From Myxococcus stipitatus (GTDB lineage: Bacteria; Myxococcota; Myxococcia; Myxococcales; Myxococcaceae): DNA of 64,000 bases. The first letter of the stretch is position 1. Each line of letters starts with the position of its first letter. Below the pieces are notes generated by a model that made no database searches, was not told where the DNA came from, and worked only from the letters and a program-made list of their open reading frames with translations. A program made the position numbers and the translations under genes. Where the stretch lies: NCBI RefSeq assembly GCF_037414475.1, contig NZ_CP147913.1, positions 9,930,501 to 9,994,500 of the forward strand. The letters are read 5' to 3'. Below, piece after piece: positions 16,690-24,711 of the stretch.

Positions 16690-18329
16690 TTGCCGTCCTC
16701 GTGCTGGCCGCCCTGCTGGGCGCGGCCCCCGCCCCCGGAAACACCGCGCCGCCCCCAAAGGCACCTGCGCCCAAGGTTCCCTCGACCCCCGCCGAGCAGA
16801 TGGAACAACAGGCGGCGCAGCACGTGGTGCGGGAGTTCGAGCGAGTGGGACGCCGCGCCCCCATCGAAGACACACCGCTCAACGCGGCCGCGCGACGGCT
16901 CGCGCAGGAAGCGCTCACGGGTGGATTCACCGGAGCGCCGGACCTGTTCACGCTCACGGAGGCCATCAGCGACTCCGGTGCGGCGGACCCCGCGCCTCGG
17001 GCCCTGGTCATCCGGGCCTGGGCCCACTCGCACATCCTCGAATCACTGCGCTCCCGCACCGACATCAACATGGACCGGGCCTCGCACTTCGGCGTGGGGG
17101 TGGCGCTGCAGGACAAGCGCGCCTCGCTGGTGCTGCTGCTGTCGGAGCGCAAGGTGGACCTGATGCCCTTCCCCCGCGTCATGCCCGGGGAGCGCGCCGT
17201 CGCAACGCAGTGTGGCCGGCTCATGCCTCCCCTGGAGCAGCCCGAATTCTACGTCACCCACCCCAATGGCGAGGTGAGCACCGTCCCCCTCAGCCGGCGA
17301 GGAACCCAGGGCGCCAACTTCTGTGCCCGCCTCGATTTCCTCACGCCTGGGACCTACACGGTGGAAGTGGTCGCGCAAGGGGACGCGGGGCCGGAAGTCG
17401 TGGCGCTGTTCCTGGCCCAGCTGGGAGAGGTTCGCCGGCGGGGAGACCGCGAAAGCCTGGTGGAGCCCAACTCCGTGGAGGAGGCGCGCCCCCTCCTCCA
17501 CGAGCGCATCAACAAGCTGCGCAAGGCCCACGGCTTGCCGGAGATGACCCCGGACCCGGTGCTGGAGCGCGTGGCCCAGACCTACAGCGACCGGATGGCG
17601 AAGGAGGGCTTCTTCGCGCATGTCGCCCCCGATGGCAGCACACTCACCGGCCGCCTGCCGCCGCCCGTGCGCCCTGGGGAGACTCCGGGTTCGGCCGCCA
17701 GAGCGCTCTCCGTCCAGGTCGGCAGCCGATTGCCTCCGGGCTCCCGCTACGTGCGCGCCGGGGAGAACCTGGGCCAGGCCGGAGGACCGCTCGCCGCGCA
17801 CTTCGGCATCGAGCACAGCCCGGGTCACCGCCGCAATCTGCTGGACCCGGGCTTTCGCTACATGGGGGTGGGAATCGCCTTCCGGCAGGTGGGCAGCCGC
17901 GCCGAGGCCCTGGTCACCGAGGTCTTCAGCGTCGCGTCTCCTGGCGCCACGGACTCGGAGAATCCGCAGCAGGAGGCCTATGACACCCTGGCCCGCTGGA
18001 GGGCGACGAAGAAGCTCCCGCCACTGGCGCGCAGCCAGGCCTTGGAGTCTCTCGCCATGGCGCACGTGAAGCGCGCGCTGGAGCTGGACCAGCCTACCGC
18101 CCAGCCCGGCGAGTCGGCGGTGCACGAGCGGGTGTTCCAGGTGATTCCCGACGCGGGAACGGCGTCGGTGGACTTCTTCGTGGTGTCAGACCCCAGCGCG
18201 CTCCCGGAGTCCCGCAGCGTCAGCGACGCCACCAACAACCGCGTGGGCGTGGGCATCGTGAGGGGTGACTCGAAACGATTTGGAGCGAATCAGTACTGGG
18301 TCGCCGTCATCTACGCCGCGGTCCACTGA
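16686..18329 (+). CDS. secreted CAP-domain (SCP-like) protein
   Basis: A 547-residue protein with a signal peptide (MIAVLVLAALLGAAPAPG) and a Pro-rich start. The N-terminal half (about 40-260) has helices and a region resembling a bacterial envelope domain, with no known family. A CAP/SCP-PR1 domain starts near residue 270: LLHERINKLRKAHGLPEM, a conserved HVAPDG segment, RAGENLG and SPGHRRNLLDPGFRYMGVGI. Bacterial CAP domains are thought to bind lipids or peptidoglycan-related ligands rather than act as enzymes. A second Ala/Arg-rich region follows, beginning YDTLARWRATKKLPPL, which looks like a partial repeat of the CAP start. Translation is coupled to the upstream DUF721 gene. Confidence 0.87.
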   Translation: MIAVLVLAALLGAAPAPGNTAPPPKAPAPKVPSTPAEQMEQQAAQHVVREFERVGRRAPIEDTPLNAAARRLAQEALTGGFTGAPDLFTLTEAISDSGAADPAPRALVIRAWAHSHILESLRSRTDINMDRASHFGVGVALQDKRASLVLLLSERKVDLMPFPRVMPGERAVATQCGRLMPPLEQPEFYVTHPNGEVSTVPLSRRGTQGANFCARLDFLTPGTYTVEVVAQGDAGPEVVALFLAQLGEVRRRGDRESLVEPNSVEEARPLLHERINKLRKAHGLPEMTPDPVLERVAQTYSDRMAKEGFFAHVAPDGSTLTGRLPPPVRPGETPGSAARALSVQVGSRLPPGSRYVRAGENLGQAGGPLAAHFGIEHSPGHRRNLLDPGFRYMGVGIAFRQVGSRAEALVTEVFSVASPGATDSENPQQEAYDTLARWRATKKLPPLARSQALESLAMAHVKRALELDQPTAQPGESAVHERVFQVIPDAGTASVDFFVVSDPSALPESRSVSDATNNRVGVGIVRGDSKRFGANQYWVAVIYAAVH

Positions 18330-18343
18330 CGCGCGTCGCGGGC

Positions 18344-18388
18344 CCGTGTGGGGCGCCCCTCTCTACAACGGGGCCTCCCCTCACACGG
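18344..18388. terminator. nested hairpin between convergent genes
   Basis: CCGTGTG at 18344-18350 pairs with CACACGG at 18382-18388, with an inner GCCCC/GGGGC stem (18355-18359 with 18370-18374). It sits between the CAP-domain gene and the converging small Cys gene, so it is probably a shared terminator. Confidence 0.55.
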
Positions 18389-18403
18389 TGAAGGCACACC
18401 CAC

Positions 18404-18637
18404 TCAAACCGGACGACGCTGGGTCGCGTAGGCCTCGAGCCCCATCTGAGGCGGAGCGGCCTCCTGGTACATCGGGCACTTCATGCACGTGAAGGACTGC
18501 CACCCACGCCGTACCGCTTCGTCCAAGCAGTTGTCGTACTGGTGGCAATTCAGATTGCGATGCGTCTCGACGCCGGCGCGCTTCGGGCCGGCCTCGGGAT
18601 TGATGGTTTGCGGCAGATCGGCTGGACACGGCTTCAT
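18404..18637 (-). CDS. small Cys-motif protein, 77 residues
   Basis: Starts MKPCPADLPQTINPEAGPK, with an excellent ribosome-binding site (GGGAGGG, about 5 bases before the ATG). The centre contains a pattern that looks structural: NLNCHQYDNCLDEAVRRGW followed by FTCMKCPMY, giving C-x5-C and C-x2-C pairs, five Cys in all. This suggests a small metal-binding or disulfide domain. I do not recognise a named family. The gene converges on the CAP-domain gene and has a 353-base upstream region shared with the divergent transglycosylase gene. It has no signal peptide, so a cytoplasmic zinc-ribbon-like role is the simplest reading. Confidence 0.7.
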   Translation of the reverse strand: MKPCPADLPQTINPEAGPKRAGVETHRNLNCHQYDNCLDEAVRRGWQSFTCMKCPMYQEAAPPQMGLEAYATQRRPV

Positions 18638-18990
18638 GGAGCCCTCCCTCTGTGCTGTTTCCCCCCCGAGCGCTGTGAACGAGCAGTGTTACCGGACGGC
18701 AGGTCCACCTGGACGGTGGCGGACCGGGGTAGCGTGCAACGGTCGCGCAAAGTAGTGATGCACCCCGGGTGACGCAACGGGTCGACTGGTGAGACCCAAG
18801 TGCACGTAATCGCCTGAACGCTTTCAGCGAATGACGACGGGTAGAAGACAGTACGCACCGGCCCGATGGCGCGCGGATTTAGGACTTGTCGGGCCGCCTG
18901 TCAAACCACCCCTCCCCCGTGAGAGGGGAATGATTGTCGAACCCATCTCGTTGGCTGGCCGCAAAGCCGCGTCGTGAAAGGAAGAATCAC
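18638..18990. other. 353-base divergent intergenic region
   Basis: Upstream of both the small Cys gene (minus) and the transglycosylase gene (plus). Locally less G+C-rich than its surroundings. A CCCCTC/GAGGGG hairpin with an 8-base loop lies near 18908-18927. I found no convincing promoter hexamers, no sigma-54 site and no RNA gene. Confidence 0.5.
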
Positions 18991-21129
18991 ATGAGCTGGA
19001 CGGGGGCGGTCGCGGGGTGGGTGCTAGGGGTGTCTCTGGGACAATCCCCGACAACCCTGGAGGCCGTTCGTCTTCATCACACCGAGGCGACCTCGCTGGC
19101 GCGGCGAGAGTGGGTGGCGTGCGTGGAGCAGAAGTGCCCCGACGCTGGCCGGCTGGCCTTGCTGGCGGGCACGCTGGCGTTGTCGGACGGGCACGCGGCG
19201 GAGGCTCGGGACATCCTGTCTGCGGGTCCCGCCCCTGCCCTGCTGGAGCCCTACCGTGCGTTCTATCTGGGCCAGGCGCGCTTCTATGCTGGGGATGCGC
19301 AGGGCGCCGCGCTCGACTTCGCACGTGTCGTGGAGGCCCCTGGAGCGCCGCTGGGGCTGGTGACCCGCGCGAGGGCGCGGCTGGGCGAGTCGCTCCTGAA
19401 GGCGGGCCAGGTGAAGCAGGCCGCGGGAGTGCTGGAGGCCGCGGTGAAGGCCATGCCCACACCGGAGCTGTACTACCAGCGGGCGCAAGCACGCGGCGAG
19501 TCGGGCAACAGCGAGGGCCAGCAGGCGGACCTGTTGACGGTGGCGCTGCGCTTTCCCTCGCATCCCTACGCCGATGACGCGGTGAAGTGGCTCATGGAGG
19601 AGCACCGGCCCGGAAAGAGCTGGGGCTTCGCGGAGCGGACGCAGCGCGCCGAGGGTTTGCTGTCGGGTGGCGCGGCGAAGCGGGCGTTGGATGAGTTGGA
19701 TGCGCTGAACGGAGCCAGGCTCACGAAGGAGCAGTCCGCCAAGGTCGCCCTGCTGCGGGCCAAGGGCCTCTTCGCACTCAACCGCGAGCCGGAGGCGGAC
19801 AAGGCGCTCGCCATCGCGAGGAAGGGCCCGGTGGCCATCGCCGCAGAGGCGGAGCTCCTCGTCGCGAGGCGGGTCCTTCGCGCGGATGAGAATGACAAGG
19901 CGCGGGCGCTGATGGCGGCACTGGACAAGAAGTACGCCTCGCAGCCGGCGGGCGAGGAAGGCGCGTTCTTCGCGGGGTGGATCGACTTGCAGGCGGGCCG
20001 CTTCGCGGAGGCGGCCAAGGCCTTCGCCGCGCATGGGGCGCGGTATGCACGCTCGCGGCGGCGAGAAGAGGGCTTGTGGTTCCGAGCCCTCGCGCACCTG
20101 CGGCTGGAGGAGTACGCGAAGGCTCGCGAGGCCCTGGACTCACTGGTGACGACGTTCCCCCGCAGCGGGCTCGTGCCGCAGGCGCGCTACTGGACGGCGC
20201 GCAGCCGGGAGCTGGGAGGCACCAGCGCGGCGGAAGTCACGCCCGAGTACGAGCGCCTCATCACCACGGCCCCCGCGTCGTTCTACGCGCTGCTGGCCTC
20301 GGAGCGGCTGCGAGAGCTGGGGCAGCCGGCCCCGGCGAGCTTCCCTCGCCCTCCCCTGGCATTGGAGCTGCCTCGCCCGCCCGAGCTGGCGCTGGCGGTG
20401 GAGCTGACACGCGCCGGCCTGTTCCGCGACGCGGCGGACGAGGTGGAGTCCCACGTGGGGAGGCTGCGCTCGGCGGAGCAGGCCCTGCCCTTCGCACATG
20501 CGCTCCTGGGCCTGGGAGAGTTCGGCCACGCGCACACCGTGGCGGCGCGGCATCTGTGGGGCCGCGCGTTCGGCTCGCGTGAGCCGGACGCACTCGCGGC
20601 CTTCTACCCTCGGGCCTTCTCGAGCGCGGTGGAGGCCGCGGCGACGGCGCAGAAGGTGGACCCGTTCCTGGTGTGGGCCATCATGCGGCGTGAGAGCGCC
20701 TTCAAGCCGGAGGTGATGAGCGCCGCCGACGCGCGCGGGCTGATGCAGATCATCCCGAAGACCGCCACGGAGATTGCCCTCAAGCTCTCGGAGCCGGCCC
20801 CCGCGCCCGCGGACCTCTTCTCCCCCGAGCGGAACATCCGCTATGGCGCCTGGTACCTGGCCCGGCTGATGGAGCGCTTCGCGCACCCGGTGCTCGCCGC
20901 CGCCGCGTACAACGCGGGCCCCGGCTCCGTCGCGAAGTGGGCCGTGGAGCGAGGCAACCTGCCGCTGGACCTCTTCGTGGAGTCCATCCCCTTCCGGGAG
21001 ACACGCGGCTACGTCAAGCAGGTGGTCGCGGACCTGTTCCTCTACCGCGCCTTCTACGGGGAGAAGGGCGAGCAGCCCCGGCTCTCGCTGGTGGTGCCCG
21101 CCCCCGCGAAGGAGGGCGTCGCCTTCTGA
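18991..21129 (+). CDS. soluble lytic murein transglycosylase (Slt-type)
   Basis: A 712-residue protein. The chosen ATG (MSWTGAVAGWVLGVSLGQ) has an AAGGAAG site upstream and begins a signal peptide. A start 19 codons earlier would place a basic stretch before it. Residues about 30-520 are helical repeats with TPR-like spacing, as in the doughnut region of Slt70. The C-terminal SLT domain (about 550-690) carries AIMRRESAFKPEVMS, with the catalytic Glu, then ARGLMQIIPKTA, the NIRYGAWYL motif and AAYNAGPGSV. The enzyme cleaves the MurNAc-GlcNAc bond of peptidoglycan in the periplasm, forming 1,6-anhydro ends, in wall turnover. No obvious operon partner. Confidence 0.93.
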   Translation: MSWTGAVAGWVLGVSLGQSPTTLEAVRLHHTEATSLARREWVACVEQKCPDAGRLALLAGTLALSDGHAAEARDILSAGPAPALLEPYRAFYLGQARFYAGDAQGAALDFARVVEAPGAPLGLVTRARARLGESLLKAGQVKQAAGVLEAAVKAMPTPELYYQRAQARGESGNSEGQQADLLTVALRFPSHPYADDAVKWLMEEHRPGKSWGFAERTQRAEGLLSGGAAKRALDELDALNGARLTKEQSAKVALLRAKGLFALNREPEADKALAIARKGPVAIAAEAELLVARRVLRADENDKARALMAALDKKYASQPAGEEGAFFAGWIDLQAGRFAEAAKAFAAHGARYARSRRREEGLWFRALAHLRLEEYAKAREALDSLVTTFPRSGLVPQARYWTARSRELGGTSAAEVTPEYERLITTAPASFYALLASERLRELGQPAPASFPRPPLALELPRPPELALAVELTRAGLFRDAADEVESHVGRLRSAEQALPFAHALLGLGEFGHAHTVAARHLWGRAFGSREPDALAAFYPRAFSSAVEAAATAQKVDPFLVWAIMRRESAFKPEVMSAADARGLMQIIPKTATEIALKLSEPAPAPADLFSPERNIRYGAWYLARLMERFAHPVLAAAAYNAGPGSVAKWAVERGNLPLDLFVESIPFRETRGYVKQVVADLFLYRAFYGEKGEQPRLSLVVPAPAKEGVAF

Positions 21130-21140
21130 CGCTCCCGCGC

Positions 21141-21833
21141 CTAACCGCGCGCGGCCATCCGCCGGAGGATCTCCGCCTCCATCGAGTGGACCACCTCCGA
21201 CAGCGGCAGCGAGCTGGAGTCCACGTGGATGGCATCCTCCGCGGCCTTCAGCGGAGCCACGGCGCGAGCGGAGTCATCCTTGTCGCGCTTCGTCTGGTCG
21301 GCGAGCACGTCATCGAGGCTGCTCTCCACGCCCTTCTGGAACAGCTCCTCGAAGCGGCGGCGGGCGCGCACCTCGGGGCTGGCCTCCAGGAAGAACTTGG
21401 CGTCGGCATCGGGGAACACCACGGTGCCGATATCGCGGCCCTCGAGGATGGAGCCCTTGCTCGACTCCAGCGCCAACCGCCGCTGGAGCTGGAGCAGCCC
21501 CGCTCGCACCACGGGGCGGCCGGACACCTGCGACGCGGCCATGGATATCTCCGGCGAGCGAATCTCCCCGGACACATCCTGACCGCCGAGGAACACCCGG
21601 TTCTCCTCGCCCACGACCTGGAAGTGGATGTGCACGCGCCCCAGCAGCTCACCCAGCCGCGCGTCATCGTCGTAGGCGATCCGCTCACGCGTCGCCGACA
21701 GCGCGACGCAGCGATAGATGGCGCCCGTGTCCACGAGCGAGAAGCCCAGCCGGCGCGCCAGCAGCTTCGACACGGTGGACTTGCCAGCACCCGCGGGACC
21801 GTCGATGGCGACGATGAAGCAGCGTGGGCTCAC
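21141..21833 (-). CDS. cmk: cytidylate kinase
   Basis: About 230 residues from a GTG start (VSPRCFIVAIDGPAGAGKST) with GGAGG seven bases upstream. The start overlaps the hisC stop (GTGA). Walker A is GPAGAGKST. DTGAIYRCVAL and LEGRDIGTVVFPDA are the CMP-binding elements of the family, and RRRFEELF with RDKDDS forms the lid. It phosphorylates CMP and dCMP with ATP for nucleotide recycling and DNA precursor supply. It is the last gene of accA-hisC-cmk. Length is typical. Confidence 0.96.
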   Translation of the reverse strand: MSPRCFIVAIDGPAGAGKSTVSKLLARRLGFSLVDTGAIYRCVALSATRERIAYDDDARLGELLGRVHIHFQVVGEENRVFLGGQDVSGEIRSPEISMAASQVSGRPVVRAGLLQLQRRLALESSKGSILEGRDIGTVVFPDADAKFFLEASPEVRARRRFEELFQKGVESSLDDVLADQTKRDKDDSARAVAPLKAAEDAIHVDSSSLPLSEVVHSMEAEILRRMAARG

Positions 21834-22921
21834 GAGAGGACCTCCCGCAATGCGCGCACACAGCGCGCGTTCTCCGCAGCCGTCCCCACGGAGATGCGCA
21901 GACACGTGGGGAAGCCGCCTCCGGCGAAGGGCCGGACGATGACCCCCTTGCGAAGCAGCAGCTCGTACAGCTCCGTGGACGGCCGGTGGAAGTCGGCGAA
22001 CACGAAGTTGGCATGGCTCTTCGTGAGGGAGATGCCCAGCTTCGGCAGCTCCGCCTCGAAGTAGCGCAGGCCCTGCCGGTTGTTCTCACGTGTGCGCTGG
22101 ACGTGCTCGGTGTCCTCCAACGCCGCGAGCCCCGCGGCCTGCGCCACCACCGTCAGGTTGAAGGGCATGCGCGTGCGCTGCACATACGCCGCCAGCTTCG
22201 CGTCCATCACCCCGTAGCCCAGGCGGATGCCCGCGAGCCCGTGAATCTTGCTGAACGTGCGCAGCGCCACCAGGTTGGGATGCCGGCGGAACAGCTCCAC
22301 GGCGCTGACGTACTCGGGCCAGTCGACGAACTCGAAGTAGGCCTCATCGTAGGCGATGAGGACCTCGCGCGGCACCGACGCCAGGAACTTCTCCAGCGCC
22401 TCGCGGCCGAACGCGGTGCCCGTGGGGTTGTCCGGGTTGGCCAGGAACACCAACCGCGTGCGCGGCGTCACCGCGCGCGCCATGGCCTCCAGGTCGTACT
22501 GGTAGCCCTCGCGCATGGGCACCTCGACGAAGGGCCGTCCATGCGCCTGCGCGGAGATGCGGTACGCGGAGAAGGAGTTCTTGCACAGGAGGATTTCGTC
22601 CTCCGGCGTGGTGAACGTGCGGATGAGCAGCTCGATGAGCTCGTTGGAGCCGCTGCCCAGGACCATTTCCTGCGGCTGCACGCCCAGCGAGTCCGCCAGC
22701 CGGCGCACCAGATGGAACGACGTCGCGTCCGGGTACAGGTGCACGTTGGACGACGCGCGCCGCATGGCCTCCAGCGCGCGCGGAGAAGGCCCGAGCGGGT
22801 TCTCGTTGGAGGCGAGCTTGATGACACCCGTCAGGCCGAACTCGCGCTCGGTCTCCTCGATGGGCTTGCCCGGCACGTACGGCTTGAGTGTCTCGACGTA
22901 GGTAGGAACGAGGGGTCGCAT
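21830..22921 (-). CDS. hisC: histidinol-phosphate aminotransferase
   Basis: A 363-residue PLP-dependent aminotransferase of fold type I starting MRPLVPTYVETLKPYVPG. Family features: the ASNENPLGPSP substrate element, NPDNPTGTAFG, DEAYFEFVDW with the PLP-contacting Asp and Tyr, TFSKIHGLAGIRLGYG with the Schiff-base Lys, and RTRMPFN with the substrate Arg. It converts imidazole acetol phosphate and glutamate to histidinol phosphate in histidine synthesis, and may also serve aromatic amino acids. There is no other his gene in the window. It lies 19 bases after accA and overlaps cmk by four bases. Confidence 0.95.
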   Translation of the reverse strand: MRPLVPTYVETLKPYVPGKPIEETEREFGLTGVIKLASNENPLGPSPRALEAMRRASSNVHLYPDATSFHLVRRLADSLGVQPQEMVLGSGSNELIELLIRTFTTPEDEILLCKNSFSAYRISAQAHGRPFVEVPMREGYQYDLEAMARAVTPRTRLVFLANPDNPTGTAFGREALEKFLASVPREVLIAYDEAYFEFVDWPEYVSAVELFRRHPNLVALRTFSKIHGLAGIRLGYGVMDAKLAAYVQRTRMPFNLTVVAQAAGLAALEDTEHVQRTRENNRQGLRYFEAELPKLGISLTKSHANFVFADFHRPSTELYELLLRKGVIVRPFAGGGFPTCLRISVGTAAENARCVRALREVLS

Positions 22922-22940
22922 GGCGGAAACGAGTAGCCCT

Positions 22941-23909
22941 TCAACGTCCGGAGAACACGCCCAGCGCGCGGAACTTCGCGTAGCGGTCCTTGACCAATCC
23001 ATCCGGCGACAGCTCGGCGAGCTGCCCCAGGTGCTTGCGCAGCGCCTTGCCCAACGCCTCGGCCGCCTTCGGAGGGTCCCGGTGCGCGCCCCCCGCGGGC
23101 TCTGCCACCACCTCGTCGACAATCTTCATCTGCAACAAGTCGCCCGCGGTGAGCTTCATCGCGTCCGCCGCCTTGTCCGCCTTGCTGGCGTCGCGGAAGA
23201 GGATGGAGGCGCATCCCTCCGGCGAGATGACGGAATAGACGCTGTTCTGGAGCATCAACACGCGGTTGCCCACGCCGATGGCCAGCGCGCCACCCGAGCC
23301 CCCCTCCCCCACCACGGTGGAGATGATGGGCACGCGCAGCCCGCTCATCACTTCCAGATTCACCGCGATGGCCTCGGCCTGGCCGCGCTCCTCGGCGCCG
23401 ATGCCCGGATAGGCGCCCGGCGTGTCCACGAAGGTGAGGATGGGCTTCTCGAAACGCTCCGCCAATTCCATCAGCCGGCGCGCCTTGCGGTAGCCCTCCG
23501 GGCGCGGCATGCCGAAGTTGCGCGCCATGTTCTCCTTGGTGTTGCGGCCCTTCTGGTGGCCAATCACCATCACCGGCTTGCCGTCGAAGCGCGCGAAGCC
23601 GCCGACGATGGACGGGTCCTCGCCGAAGTGCCGGTCCCCGCACAGCTCCACGAAGTCGGTGAACAGGAAGCGGACGTAGTCCAGGAAGTAGGGCCGCGAG
23701 GGGTGGCGGGACATCTGCACCACCTGCCACCGCGTCAGGTCGCTGAAGATCTCCGTCTGGAGCTTCTTCGCCTTCTTCTCGAGCTTGGAAATCTCCGAGG
23801 TGAAGTCCGCCGAACCACCCGTGGACAACGCCTTGAGCTCATCGATCTTCTTCTCCAGCTCGATGAGCGGGCGCTCGAAGTCGAGCGCGTAACTGATGCC
23901 AGTCGCCAT
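22941..23909 (-). CDS. accA: acetyl-CoA carboxylase carboxyltransferase subunit alpha
   Basis: A 322-residue protein, usual length for AccA. It begins with an N-terminal coiled coil ([20 protein letters not shown]), then ARHPxRPYxLDYV-type residues ([17 protein letters not shown]), [45 protein letters not shown] and the [10 protein letters not shown] oxyanion element. With AccD it transfers the carboxyl group from biotin carrier protein to acetyl-CoA, making malonyl-CoA for fatty acid synthesis. First gene of the accA-hisC-cmk run. accD is not in the window. Confidence 0.97.
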   Translation of the reverse strand: MATGISYALDFERPLIELEKKIDELKALSTGGSADFTSEISKLEKKAKKLQTEIFSDLTRWQVVQMSRHPSRPYFLDYVRFLFTDFVELCGDRHFGEDPSIVGGFARFDGKPVMVIGHQKGRNTKENMARNFGMPRPEGYRKARRLMELAERFEKPILTFVDTPGAYPGIGAEERGQAEAIAVNLEVMSGLRVPIISTVVGEGGSGGALAIGVGNRVLMLQNSVYSVISPEGCASILFRDASKADKAADAMKLTAGDLLQMKIVDEVVAEPAGGAHRDPPKAAEALGKALRKHLGQLAELSPDGLVKDRYAKFRALGVFSGR

Positions 23910-24011
23910 GGGCGCCGAACTAGCACCAGCGTCCTCTACCTTTCAACGCGCAAGCAGTTACGCACCGCACCGTGTCATGGTGGTGGACAACCACAAGCCC
24001 CACGGAACGCC

Positions 24012-24698
24012 ATGCTCCATGCCCTGCCGCTGCTCGTCCTGGTGCTGACCGCCTCGCCACCCGAGCCCTCCTCCCGGGCCCTCAACGCGGAGGGCTTCCA
24101 CCTCTACCGCGCCGGCCGCTATCCGGAGGCCCTGGAGAAGTTCCAGGCCGCCATGAAGGCGGACCCGGCCTACGCCCTGCCCCGCTACAACCTGGCCGCC
24201 ACGCTTGGCGTCCTGCGCAAGCAAGGCCACGTGTGTGAGTACAGCGCTCACCGGGACGTCATCGTCGAGCACCTCACCCAGGCCGTCCGGCTGGACACCC
24301 GCAGGCTGGCCCGCGCACGCCAGGACCCGGACCTGGACGGCATCCGCGACACCCTGGGCTGGCAGCGCCTCCTGGGGCTCAAGCCGGGACGCGAGGCCGA
24401 CGTGCCCGCCCTGCTCCAGGCCGTGTCCTGGTACGGCCCCGCGGCTGGCATCCACGGCAGCAAGCACAGCCTGCGCTTCCTGCCCGGCGGACGGGCCGTC
24501 CTGTGGACGCGCATCGTGGACGAACGGGGGGACGAGAACCACGGCGAGCTGCCCGGCACCTACACCGTGAAGGGGCGCCAGGTGGAGCTGCGGCTCATGG
24601 ACCAGAAACCTCGGAAGGGGACGCTGACTCGCGCCGGCGCCCTCACCTTCCCGGGGCTCGGAACCTTCACGGATTCCGAGCCGGAGTGCGACGCCTGA
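24012..24698 (+). CDS. exported TPR-containing protein
   Basis: A 228-residue protein starting MLHALPLLVLVLTASPPEP, a signal peptide. It is followed by one clear TPR pair (EGFHLYRAGRYPEALEKFQAAMKADPAYALPRYNLAATLGVL), a conserved-looking VIVEHLTQAVRLD helix, and a C-terminal beta region with a GTYTVKGRQVELRLMD strand pattern that resembles lipocalin-like or copper-resistance-type small domains. No family name can be given. It should be periplasmic. Divergent from accA (102-base gap) and converging on the ArsA-type ATPase gene with 13 bases between stops. Confidence 0.75.
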   Translation: MLHALPLLVLVLTASPPEPSSRALNAEGFHLYRAGRYPEALEKFQAAMKADPAYALPRYNLAATLGVLRKQGHVCEYSAHRDVIVEHLTQAVRLDTRRLARARQDPDLDGIRDTLGWQRLLGLKPGREADVPALLQAVSWYGPAAGIHGSKHSLRFLPGGRAVLWTRIVDERGDENHGELPGTYTVKGRQVELRLMDQKPRKGTLTRAGALTFPGLGTFTDSEPECDA

Positions 24699-24711
24699 AG
24701 CCCTGCTGGCC

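Noticed and set aside
22920-24012. Plus-strand open frame leading into the TPR gene
   Set aside because: It lies antisense to accA. The real start is the ATG with signal peptide at 24012.
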